Source: JABDIY01 sp963803845 (GTDB lineage Bacteria > Actinomycetota > Acidimicrobiia > Acidimicrobiales > SZUA-35). From it: a stretch of 64,000 nt of DNA. The DNA lies in NCBI GenBank assembly GCA_963803845.1, contig CAWDNZ010000005.1:1860001-1924000 (forward strand), read 5' to 3'. The notes under the pieces are model-generated. The model saw only the letters and a program-made list of their open reading frames with translations, made no database searches and was not told the DNA's origin. The translations under genes were made by a program, and so were the position numbers. This document shows positions 1-8,095 of the stretch, in pieces; position 1 is the first letter of the stretch, and each line of letters begins with the position of its first letter.

Positions 1-1
1 C

Positions 2-508
2 GACTTTCGCGACGGGATTCTCTTCGTTCCTGAGGTTCTGCTGGCCGCCAATGCGATGAAGGCCGGGATGCATATTCTTCGTCCTCTGCTAGCAGAGACC
101 GGCGCCGAATCGGTTGGCACCGTTGTCATCGGCACCGTAAAGGGCGACATCCACGACATTGGCAAGAACCTCGTGGCAATGATGCTCGAGGGGGCCGGCT
201 TTGAGGTGATCGACCTCGGAATCAATACCGACGTCGACGGCTACCTCGCCGCCCTGGAGGAACACAAACCGGACATCCTCGGGATGTCGGCTCTGCTCAC
301 CACCACCATGCCCTACATGAAGGTTGTTATCGACACCATGGTAGAAAAGGGGCTGCGGGACGACTACATCGTTCTCGTCGGGGGCGCTCCGTTGAATCAG
401 GAGTTCGGCGATGCCATCGGGGCCGACGGCTACTGCCGGGATGCGGCGGTAGCTGCGGAAATGGCAAAGAGCATGGTGGTAGAACGTCGTGCTGCCGCTA
501 GAGCCTGA
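2..508 (+). CDS. Corrinoid (B12-binding) methyltransferase protein, 5'-truncated
   Basis: The frame is open from the window edge, so the N-terminus is missing; about 168 residues remain. They comprise the end of the helical cap (VPEVLLAANAMKAGM) and a complete cobalamin-binding Rossmann domain. The motif DIHDIGKN supplies the Asp-x-His-x-x-Gly signature whose His is the lower cobalt ligand; GMSALLTTTM and VGGAPLN are the other conserved loops. Proteins of the MtaC/MtbC/MttC/MtgC type carry a methyl group on cobalt between a substrate methyltransferase and a second methyltransferase. The MttB-like, MeTr-like and reductive-activator genes just downstream fit that role. The substrate cannot be read from this subunit alone. 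Confidence 0.93.
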   Translation, partial: DFRDGILFVPEVLLAANAMKAGMHILRPLLAETGAESVGTVVIGTVKGDIHDIGKNLVAMMLEGAGFEVIDLGINTDVDGYLAALEEHKPDILGMSALLTTTMPYMKVVIDTMVEKGLRDDYIVLVGGAPLNQEFGDAIGADGYCRDAAVAAEMAKSMVVERRAAARA

Positions 509-1130
509 TAGCGAGGGAGCCACGCTCGTGATCGCGTGTGGCGCTCTCGTTCGCGAGATCAGAGCCGTTTGGGAACAGTTCCCCGAGTCGTCAACGATCA
601 ACGTCACCTACCTGCCGGCCCCACTTCACAACCGTCCGGAGCAGATCGTTCCCGCCATCCAAGCCCAACTGCTGGCGAAACAGGGCACGTTCAACTCTGT
701 CCTGCTCGGCTATGGCGACTGCGGGACCGGCGGCCACCTCGATGTTTTCATCGATCAGTGGAACACCAACGAACCGTCGCTCCCCATACGACGGCTCAGC
801 GGGGACCATTGTTATGAGTTCCTCACCGGCTCCAACGATTTTGCCGAGATCCACCGGGCCGAACTTGGGACGTTTTTCCTTACCGACTTCATCGTGGTGA
901 ACTTCGATTCGCTGATCTGGAAGGGTCTAGGGATGGAAAAGCACCCCGAGCTCCGAGACATGTACTTCGGCAATTACACCAGGGCGCTCTACCTCGCTCA
1001 GGAACCAACACCGGCCCGAATCGAAGCTGCGAAGGCCGCAGCAGCCCAGTTGGGGCTGCGTTATGAAATGCACACCACCGGATTTGAGCCGTTCAGCGAG
1101 CAGCTCGTTTCACTCGCCAAGGAGGCCTAA
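489..1130 (+). CDS. DUF1638 protein
   Basis: A 213-residue protein, recognised as DUF1638 by the N-terminal IACGAL motif, the central GYGDCGTGG segment and the DHCYEFLTG segment with conserved Cys residues. The family has no established biochemical function but recurs beside corrinoid methyltransferases, so a role in handling or activating the methyl-transfer system is plausible. The GTG at 489 overlaps the preceding gene by 20 nt. A second in-frame GTG at 528 begins right at the conserved VIACG segment and could be the true start. It lies in the same coupled operon as its neighbours. Confidence 0.85.
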   Translation: MLPLEPDSEGATLVIACGALVREIRAVWEQFPESSTINVTYLPAPLHNRPEQIVPAIQAQLLAKQGTFNSVLLGYGDCGTGGHLDVFIDQWNTNEPSLPIRRLSGDHCYEFLTGSNDFAEIHRAELGTFFLTDFIVVNFDSLIWKGLGMEKHPELRDMYFGNYTRALYLAQEPTPARIEAAKAAAAQLGLRYEMHTTGFEPFSEQLVSLAKEA

Positions 1131-1486
1131 TGCCGCGAAATCGCAACCCTCAACTCATCGTCATCTACTGGCGAGACATTCCGTCTCAGGTCAACGGAGC
1201 CAGCGGGGCGGAGAAACACCAAGTTCTTCTCAAACCACGGTTCGAGAAGGCCATCGATCGCGCCGCCATGACCGCCGGTCTTACCCAAGCATCGGACTAC
1301 GTGAACGAATGGCGCCGAGAGACCCAGCCGGCCCACGGTGATATCGCCGCCGCCGCCCAGGCCCTCGCCGCCGAGCTGGAAGCGGCGTTTCCGCTGACCG
1401 TGCTCAATGAGTACGTGGCAACAGGCGGCTTCGCTCCCACCAACTCAGATCAATCATCATCACAATCAAACGGGGTCCAACAATGA
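1130..1486 (+). CDS. Small 'virulence factor' domain protein (PF13769-like)
   Basis: A 118-residue soluble protein. The segment from QLIVIYWRDIPSQV to SDYVNEWRR resembles the small family labelled 'virulence factor' in domain databases; that name does not imply pathogenicity here. Its function is unknown, but it is repeatedly found in C1 and methyltransferase operons. The start is well supported: a strong AAGGAGG lies at 1119-1125, and the ATG shares its A with the stop of the DUF1638 gene (TAATG). The C-terminus is Ser/Gln-rich. It overlaps the next gene by ATGA, indicating translational coupling. Confidence 0.75.
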   Translation: MPRNRNPQLIVIYWRDIPSQVNGASGAEKHQVLLKPRFEKAIDRAAMTAGLTQASDYVNEWRRETQPAHGDIAAAAQALAAELEAAFPLTVLNEYVATGGFAPTNSDQSSSQSNGVQQ

Positions 1487-2379
1487 CCGAGACAATCATA
1501 AGTTCCGCCAGTAAGGAGGTCGTTCTGGGGTTCAACCGGCCCTTTGTGATGATCGGTGAACGAATCAATCCCACCGGACGCAAGCTCTTGGCCGCCGAGA
1601 TGAAAGCCGGCGATTTCAGTCGTGTCGAGGCCGATGCCATTGCTCAGGTGGAGGCTGGGGCCCACATGCTCGACGTGAATGCCGGTATCCCGCTCGCCGA
1701 CGAGCCGGCGCTATTGGCCAGAGCGGTGAAGCTCGTGCAGAGCATCACCGACGTGCCACTGAGCATCGATTCCAGCATCATTGAAGCGCTCGAAGCCGGC
1801 TGCGCTGTCTACCAGGGAAAACCGCTCATCAACTCGGTAACCGGCGAAGATGAAAACCTCGAACGGGTCCTGCCCTTGGTCGCAAAGTATGGGGCCGCCG
1901 TTGTGGCAATTTCCAACGATGAGACCGGCATCTCCGAAGACCCCGACGTTCGTTTCGAAGTAGCCAGGAAGATCGTCAATCGCGCCGCCGACCACGGAAT
2001 TCCAGCCTGCGACGTGGTTGTGGATCCGTTGGTGATGCCGATCGGGGCCATGGGAACCGCCGGGCGACAGGTCTTCGCTCTGTTGCGCCGGCTCAAAGAC
2101 GAACTTGGTGTCAACACCACATGCGGGGCGTCCAACGTAAGTTTTGGCCTTCCCCAGCGCCATGCCATCACGGGCACGTTCCTCGCCATGGCCATTTCCA
2201 ACGGAATGACCAGCGCCATCATGAGCCCGCTGCACCCCGAAGTGAAGACCGCAATCATGGCCGCCGACGTTCTGGCCGGGAACGACGCCAACTGTGCCGC
2301 CTGGATCAAGGAGCACCGTGAACCGGTCCCCGAGGGTGAAGGGCGCGTCCGTCGCAGCGCGCGTCGACGCCCCGCGTAG
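1483..2379 (+). CDS. Methyltetrahydrofolate:corrinoid methyltransferase (MeTr/MtgA-like)
   Basis: A 298-residue pterin-binding TIM-barrel protein. Visible signatures are IGERINPTGR (pterin-binding entry loop), HMLDVNAGIP, PLSIDSS and the GASNVSFGLP loop, all typical of the AcsE/MtgA/MetH methyl-THF domain. It would transfer methyl between a corrinoid protein and tetrahydrofolate, here most likely from methyl-corrinoid to THF during demethylation of an amine. The ATG at 1483 overlaps the previous stop (ATGA). After the last conserved barrel segment the protein ends in a short Arg-rich tail (RVRRSARRRPA), longer than I expect for the family. The direction of transfer is inferred from the operon. 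Confidence 0.9.
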   Translation: MTETIISSASKEVVLGFNRPFVMIGERINPTGRKLLAAEMKAGDFSRVEADAIAQVEAGAHMLDVNAGIPLADEPALLARAVKLVQSITDVPLSIDSSIIEALEAGCAVYQGKPLINSVTGEDENLERVLPLVAKYGAAVVAISNDETGISEDPDVRFEVARKIVNRAADHGIPACDVVVDPLVMPIGAMGTAGRQVFALLRRLKDELGVNTTCGASNVSFGLPQRHAITGTFLAMAISNGMTSAIMSPLHPEVKTAIMAADVLAGNDANCAAWIKEHREPVPEGEGRVRRSARRRPA

Positions 2380-2405
2380 TCACGGCTCGTGAATAGGCCT
2401 TACCG

Positions 2406-4475
2406 ATGACCACCACCGCCAACAGCTCTGCTGCTGATGAGACCCCCCGGGTTCGCGCCGTGTTCACTCCGTCGGGACTCGAAACTTCCGTCGCGGTCAA
2501 CACGTCGGTGCTTGATGCTGCCCGCGGGCTCGGTGTGGATGTGGACTCGGTCTGCGGGGGGCGGGGAATCTGCGGCCGTTGTCAGGTGATGGCGCCCGCT
2601 GGCACGTTTGACAAGTGGGCGCTCACGGCAAGACCCGATGGGCTCACGCCGCCAAACGAGACCGAGGCGAACTACCGAGGTAAGAGAACCCTCAAACCCG
2701 ATCATCGCCTCGGCTGCCAGGCCCTCATCGTTGGCGATGTCATCGTTGACGTGCCCCCCGAATCCCAAATCCACAAACAGGTGGTCCGTAAGGAATTGCG
2801 GATGGACGGCGTTGTCCTCGACCCCACGGTTCGGCTTCATTATCTCGAGATCCCCAAGACCCTGTTGGGCGACGATGCCACCGCTAGCAAACTCATCATC
2901 AACGCCCTAGCCGAGCAATGGGAGCTCCACGACCTACGGGTGAGCCCGTCGATCCTGGGTGAACTTCATCCGGCGATGGCGACCGACGATCAGGCCGTCA
3001 CGGTGGCGGTCTCCACCGCCGTGGTTCCCACCGGAGAGGTGGTAGCTATCTGGCGAGGCTTCGTGGATGCGGCGTGTGGCGTTGCGATCGACGTCGGCTC
3101 CACCACCGTGGCCGGGCATCTACTGGACCTCGACACGGGCGAGGTGTTGGCTTCGGCCGGTCGAATGAATCCGCAGATCCGGTTCGGTGAAGACTTGATG
3201 AGCCGGGTGAGTTTCGTGATGATGAACCCCGGCGGCAGGGTAGAACTCACTGCCGCCATTCGAACAGCTCTAGCCGACCTCATCGCAGAACTGTTGGAAA
3301 CGTCAAACCGACCCGCCAGCACCATGCTTTCGGTGACCCTCGTCGGAAACCCGGTGATGCACCATCTTCTGCTCGGGATAGACCCCACCCCGCTGGGGGC
3401 GGCGCCCTTCGTCCTCGCCACCGCCGACCCACTAACGGTGCCCGCCCTGTCGCTGGATCTCCCCTACCCCAACGCCACCGCCTACATCGGTCCGTGTATC
3501 GCTGGCCATGTGGGGGCCGACACAGCTGCCGCCATCCTGGCCGAGGGACCCCACCGCGGCGATACCGATCAGTTGCTAGTCGACGTCGGTACCAACGCCG
3601 AGATTGTCCTGGGCTCACGGGCGGGCCTATTTGCGGCGTCGTCCCCTACCGGTCCGGCGTTCGAGGGCGCCCAGCTGAGCTGTGGGGTCCGGGCGACCAA
3701 TGGAGCGATCGAACGGGTCCGCATCGATCCCGTCACTCTCGAGCCCCGATTTCGGGTCATCGGCCAGGAAGCCTGGAGCGACGAACCCGAATTCGATCAT
3801 TCTCGACCCGTGGTCGGGGTCTGTGGGTCTGGCATCATCGAGGTGATGGGCGAGATGTTCACGAGTGGCGTGATGGACTCCGAGGGCGTCATTCAAACGC
3901 CCAAACCCGAACATACGAATCGGGTGGTTGCCGATGGTCGAACCTTCAGCTATGTCCTGTATCAATCGTCTGCCGGTGGAGAGATGCGGATCACGCAGAA
4001 CGATGTGAGGGCTATTCAGCTGGCCAAGGCAGCCCTTCGGGCCGGTATCGATCTATTGATGGAACACGCCAACGTTGCAGAAGTGAACGACATTCGTCTC
4101 GCTGGCGCCTTTGGGGCCCACATCGATCCGGTGTATGCGGTGGGGATCGGTCTTGTCCCAAACGGGCCACGCGGAGCCGACGCAGTGCAGTCCACCGGGA
4201 ACTCCGCTGGCAACGGCGCCGTTCGGATGCTGCTGTCGGGCGCCGACCGGGCCGAGATCGCCCGTGTGGTCGCCACCCAGGTCACGAAGATCGAAACGGC
4301 CACCGAACCCCGCTTCCAGGATCTGTTTGTGGATGCAATGGCCTTCCCGCATCGGAGCGAGTCGCCGCTGGCCACCGCTACCGGAGCCCGACGTCGGCGG
4401 CGCCGCTCCAGCGAGCCCGCCCCTCCTACCAACCAACCGTCACCAAACGCAGAAACAGAAACGGAAACAGTATGA
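2406..4475 (+). CDS. Reductive activator of corrinoid proteins (RACE/RamA-like, DUF4445)
   Basis: A 689-residue protein. The N-terminal ferredoxin-like domain has the [2Fe-2S] motif CGGRGICGRC and a further Cys (LGCQA). A large ASKHA-like domain follows, with VAIDVGSTTVAGHLLD, LLVDVGTNAEIV and VCGSGIIEV motifs. This architecture reduces Co(II) corrinoids back to Co(I), with ATP hydrolysis, after accidental oxidation. In an oxygen-exposed organism such an activator is essential to keep the corrinoid protein at the start of the window in service. The C-terminus carries a basic run (ARRRRRR) followed by a Glu/Thr-rich tail. Its ATGA overlap with the MttB-like gene indicates coupling. Confidence 0.92.
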   Translation: MTTTANSSAADETPRVRAVFTPSGLETSVAVNTSVLDAARGLGVDVDSVCGGRGICGRCQVMAPAGTFDKWALTARPDGLTPPNETEANYRGKRTLKPDHRLGCQALIVGDVIVDVPPESQIHKQVVRKELRMDGVVLDPTVRLHYLEIPKTLLGDDATASKLIINALAEQWELHDLRVSPSILGELHPAMATDDQAVTVAVSTAVVPTGEVVAIWRGFVDAACGVAIDVGSTTVAGHLLDLDTGEVLASAGRMNPQIRFGEDLMSRVSFVMMNPGGRVELTAAIRTALADLIAELLETSNRPASTMLSVTLVGNPVMHHLLLGIDPTPLGAAPFVLATADPLTVPALSLDLPYPNATAYIGPCIAGHVGADTAAAILAEGPHRGDTDQLLVDVGTNAEIVLGSRAGLFAASSPTGPAFEGAQLSCGVRATNGAIERVRIDPVTLEPRFRVIGQEAWSDEPEFDHSRPVVGVCGSGIIEVMGEMFTSGVMDSEGVIQTPKPEHTNRVVADGRTFSYVLYQSSAGGEMRITQNDVRAIQLAKAALRAGIDLLMEHANVAEVNDIRLAGAFGAHIDPVYAVGIGLVPNGPRGADAVQSTGNSAGNGAVRMLLSGADRAEIARVVATQVTKIETATEPRFQDLFVDAMAFPHRSESPLATATGARRRRRRSSEPAPPTNQPSPNAETETETV

Positions 4476-6046
4476 CCGACTCACCCGTTACCGATGCTGG
4501 CGATCCAACTCCTGCTCCAGCCCGAGGAGGACGCAGTGGCGGGGGGCGGGCCGCGCGCCAGGCCAAACGGTCGGCCGGCGCCGTTGTGGCTCCGTACCTC
4601 ACGCGCACGCTGCCACCGGTCGAGGTTCTCGACGAGGCGGGTCTCGCCCAAATCGAGGAGAACGCCGACACCATCCTCAGCGAGATCGGAATCGCATTCC
4701 AGGAGTTCCCGGAAGCCCTCGAGCTCTGGCGCCAGGCCGGTGCCCAGGTGGAGGGTGAATTGGTGAAATTCCCTCGGGGGCTCTGTCGTCAAATCGTCCA
4801 GCAGAACGCCCCCGCCAGCTTTGTCCAAGAAGCTCGCAACCCCGCCCGAAATGTGAAGATCGGTGGGGACGCCACCGTCTTCGCTCCCAACTACGGCTCC
4901 CCGTTCGTAACCGACCTCGACCGCGGTCGCCGCTACGCAACCATCGCCGATTTCCAAAACGCCGTGAAATTGGTCTATTCGATCCCCCACCTTCATCACA
5001 GCGGCGGCACCGTATGCGAGCCCACCGACGTCCCCGTGAACAAACGCCATCTGGACATGGTGTATTCACATTTGAAGTATTCAGATAAACCATTGATGGG
5101 CTCGGTCACCGCCGCCGAACGAGCCGCAGACTCGGTGGAACTTTGCCGAATTGCCTTTGGAGGCGATCTCGGCGACCGAACGGTGCTCACCTCGCTGATC
5201 AATGCGTCATCGCCGCTCCGCTGGGATGCCACCATGCTCGGTGCAGCCACGGTGTATGCCAAAGCAAACCAGGCCACCGTAATCTCACCATTTATTCTCG
5301 CCGGTGCCATGAGCCCGGTCACAGTGGCCGGCATGGCCGCACAAGCCCTGGCCGAGGCGCTCAGCGGAATGGCGTACTGCCAACTTGTCCGCCCTGGTGC
5401 CCCGGTGATCTTCGGGACGTTTGCATCGTCCATGTCCATGGCTACGGGAGCGCCAACCTTCGGCACCCCAGAAGCCGGCTTGGCCATCTTCGTCATGGCG
5501 GCATTGGCCCGACGGGTCGGCGTACCGTTCCGGTCCGGTGGCCAGTTCACCGCGTCCAAGCATCCGGATGCGCAGGCAGCCTACGAGTCCGCACACACCC
5601 TGCTCCCCACGGTTCAGGCCGGCGTGAACTTCGTTCTCCATGCCGCAGGCTGGCTCGAGGGCGGTCTGGCCCTGAGTTTCGAGAAGCTGATCATGGACGG
5701 CGATCAGTTGGGAGCAATGACCGTGTACGGCAAGGGGGTGGATTTGACCGAAAATGGCCAGGCGATGTCCGCTTTCCTAACCAACGAACATGGGCAACAT
5801 TTCCTCGGGAACGAACACACCTTGGCCAATTTCGAAACCGCATTCTGGCGGAGCGAGCTGAGCGACAACAACAGCTTCGAACAATGGAGCGATGACGGTG
5901 CCAAGACCCTCGACCAGCGGGCCAACGAGCGCTGGAAGCAGATGCTGTCCGACTACGCCGCTCCTGAACTCGACGATGCGATCGACGCCCAGATGCTCAC
6001 CTTCATCGAGAAACGCAAGTCCGAGATGCGTGACGAAATCGGCTAG
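4472..6046 (+). CDS. MttB-family (non-pyrrolysine) amine methyltransferase
   Basis: A 524-residue protein with clear MttB-superfamily segments: LSEIGIAFQEFPEAL, APNYGSPFVTDL, IPHLHHSGGTVCEP, FASSMSMATGAPTFGTPE and PFRSGGQF. The ATG at 4472 overlaps the preceding stop (ATGA) and is preferred over the much longer upstream open frame, which only shadows the activator gene. No in-frame UAG interrupts the gene, so it is not a pyrrolysine enzyme. Non-Pyl relatives such as MtgB demethylate quaternary amines (glycine betaine, proline betaine, carnitine) onto a corrinoid protein. The first 40 residues are a low-complexity Gly/Arg-rich tail outside the family core. The substrate is not determinable here; a quaternary amine is the best guess. 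Confidence 0.9.
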   Translation: MTDSPVTDAGDPTPAPARGGRSGGGRAARQAKRSAGAVVAPYLTRTLPPVEVLDEAGLAQIEENADTILSEIGIAFQEFPEALELWRQAGAQVEGELVKFPRGLCRQIVQQNAPASFVQEARNPARNVKIGGDATVFAPNYGSPFVTDLDRGRRYATIADFQNAVKLVYSIPHLHHSGGTVCEPTDVPVNKRHLDMVYSHLKYSDKPLMGSVTAAERAADSVELCRIAFGGDLGDRTVLTSLINASSPLRWDATMLGAATVYAKANQATVISPFILAGAMSPVTVAGMAAQALAEALSGMAYCQLVRPGAPVIFGTFASSMSMATGAPTFGTPEAGLAIFVMAALARRVGVPFRSGGQFTASKHPDAQAAYESAHTLLPTVQAGVNFVLHAAGWLEGGLALSFEKLIMDGDQLGAMTVYGKGVDLTENGQAMSAFLTNEHGQHFLGNEHTLANFETAFWRSELSDNNSFEQWSDDGAKTLDQRANERWKQMLSDYAAPELDDAIDAQMLTFIEKRKSEMRDEIG

Positions 6047-6200
6047 CGAATGCTCCCCCGCTACACCCTTCGCCTCCTTTCCGTAGGGCGCTCCAACGCT
6101 CCGGTGCGGTCTGGCGTCGTTGCATGACCAGGCGGTCGCCCGTAGTGCGGCAAGCCTGGGCGCCGCCGCTTAACAGGCGGGCCGATATGGGTGACGAACC

Positions 6201-8000
6201 GTGATCTCAGCGCTGGCGAGAGCGCAAATTGGTGAACGGCGTGGGTGGCTCCGGTTTGCCAATCCACGCGAGTCCATCGTGGCGGACAGGCTGGATGAGG
6301 TGCGTCCTGCGCTGGAGCGGATCGAGGCCGCGGTAGATGCAGGCCATTGGGCGGTTGGTCTGGTCTCCTATGATGCCGGCCCGGCCTTCGATGCGGCTAT
6401 TCGCAGCCACCGCGACGCCACAGTTCCACTTGTGCATTTCGGAATATTCGATCCGGGCGACGTTACCGAATCAGACCCGATCGGTGGCAGCTTCTGGCTT
6501 GGCCCTCGCCGGCCGCTCATCAGCCGGAGCAACTTTGAAGAAGGCGTCCGCTCCGTCCATCGATTCATCGAAGCCGGCGAGACCTACCAGGTGAACTTGA
6601 CTCTGCGACTGGGCGCCCGCTTCGCCGGTAATCCCGAGGGTTTGTTCGCAGCTCTCGCCACCGCCCAGCAAGGCCAGCACGAAGCACTGCTGGATCTTGG
6701 CGAGACCGCTGTCTGTTCCGCATCACCAGAACTGTTCTTCAGCCACGAAGCCAACGGTGATCTTCTTTCCAAGCCGATGAAAGGAACGCGCCCCGCCGGG
6801 ACCCCACACGAAGAACTCACGGGCAGTCTCAAGGACCAGGCCGAGAACACCATGATCGTGGACATGATGCGCAACGACTTCGGCCGTATCGCCGAGATCG
6901 GCTCGGTGGAGGTACCGAAGCTGCACGACGTGGAGGAGTACCCCACTGTGATCCAGATGACGTCCACGGTCACGGCCCGTGCGAAGGTTGGGCTCGCCGA
7001 TCTGTTCACTGCCACCTTCCCTCCAGCATCGATTACCGGCGCTCCAAAGATTCGAACCACTGAGATCATCACAGAGCTGGAGACGCAGCCTCGCGGGGTC
7101 TACACCGGCTCGATCGGTGTACTTGCGCCATCGCTGCCCGAGGCGGGGATCGAACGACGCAGCGAGTGGAATGTGGCTATCCGGACGGTGTGGATCGACA
7201 AAGCCGCCGGTCGGGCCACCTACGGGGTGGGCGGTGGCATCGTCTGGGATTCAGACCCGGCGGACGAGTGGAACGAAACACGAGTGAAGAGCCGGGTTCT
7301 TCTCCACGCCGATCAGGAGTTCGAGTTGATCGAATCGCTTCGCTTCAGCCCCGAAGATCCGTCTCTGACCGAGGATCATGGCTACTGGTTGCTCGATCTC
7401 CATCTCGACCGGTTGATGCGGTCCGCGGAGTATTTCGAGTTCCGGTTTGATCCCGAGTACATCCGGGCCGAGCTGATCGAGATGCATCCACCCATCGCTG
7501 CGAAAGTTCGACTCGTGCTGAATCCGAGCGGCGGCGTCACGATCGCACATGAACCGCTGGGAGCGACGGGACATTTCGGCATCGTGCCACCCGCGGCCGG
7601 TCACCGTGCCCCGGTGGTGATCGACACCATGCCGATCATGGCCGATGATCCGTTTCTGGCGCACAAAACAACGAAACGAACCGTCTATGACCAGGCGAAA
7701 GCCAGAAACATGGGTGATGCAGACGTCATCCTGGTGAACGGCGCAGGCTGCGTCACCGAATCGCTTCGAGCGAATCTGGTGATCCGTGAGAGCTCGGGAC
7801 GATTGCTCACCCCGCCCGCCGGTGAGGGACTTCTGCCAGGAGTCTTCCGACGACATCTGCTCATGAATGCGGGTCTACTGGAAGAACCAATCACCACCGA
7901 GGAGCTGCGCAGGGCCGCCGCCGACCAGCGGGCGTGGCTGATCAACAGTGTTCGCGGCTGGATGCCCCTCCGACTCTCGTGTATGAAACGGCACGAATGA
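6201..8000 (+). CDS. pabB: Aminodeoxychorismate synthase component I fused to 4-amino-4-deoxychorismate lyase
   Basis: A 599-residue two-domain protein. Residues 1 to about 370 form a chorismate-binding PabB domain, with YQVNLT, MKGTRPAG (around 193; the PIKGT-like catalytic motif), MIVDMMRND and PASITGAPK (around 275). The rest is a class-IV aminotransferase-fold PabC lyase, with AHKTTKR (PLP lysine near 490) and a conserved TES motif. Together they make p-aminobenzoate from chorismate when partnered with a PabA glutaminase, which is not in this window. The GTG at 6201 was chosen because the chorismate-binding domain begins soon after. Its position beside folate-dependent C1 genes suggests support of the THF pool, but it is 154 bp downstream of the methyltransferase operon and may be independent. 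Confidence 0.93.
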   Translation: MISALARAQIGERRGWLRFANPRESIVADRLDEVRPALERIEAAVDAGHWAVGLVSYDAGPAFDAAIRSHRDATVPLVHFGIFDPGDVTESDPIGGSFWLGPRRPLISRSNFEEGVRSVHRFIEAGETYQVNLTLRLGARFAGNPEGLFAALATAQQGQHEALLDLGETAVCSASPELFFSHEANGDLLSKPMKGTRPAGTPHEELTGSLKDQAENTMIVDMMRNDFGRIAEIGSVEVPKLHDVEEYPTVIQMTSTVTARAKVGLADLFTATFPPASITGAPKIRTTEIITELETQPRGVYTGSIGVLAPSLPEAGIERRSEWNVAIRTVWIDKAAGRATYGVGGGIVWDSDPADEWNETRVKSRVLLHADQEFELIESLRFSPEDPSLTEDHGYWLLDLHLDRLMRSAEYFEFRFDPEYIRAELIEMHPPIAAKVRLVLNPSGGVTIAHEPLGATGHFGIVPPAAGHRAPVVIDTMPIMADDPFLAHKTTKRTVYDQAKARNMGDADVILVNGAGCVTESLRANLVIRESSGRLLTPPAGEGLLPGVFRRHLLMNAGLLEEPITTEELRRAAADQRAWLINSVRGWMPLRLSCMKRHE

Positions 8001-8095
8001 CACGGCGCCGTTTGCCGAGGTAACCACCCTCGCCCTCCATTGCAAGCTCGTGTAAGAGACCCCAGTTTGAACGGTAGGACAACTACTCTGGGACG

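Noticed and set aside
3494..4471. N-terminal extension of the MttB-like frame
   Set aside because: It overlaps the reductive activator gene in another frame and is Arg/Gly-rich nonsense; the ATGA junction at 4472 gives a normal-length MttB.
4472..6046. Pyrrolysine-containing MttB
   Set aside because: No in-frame UAG exists anywhere in the gene.
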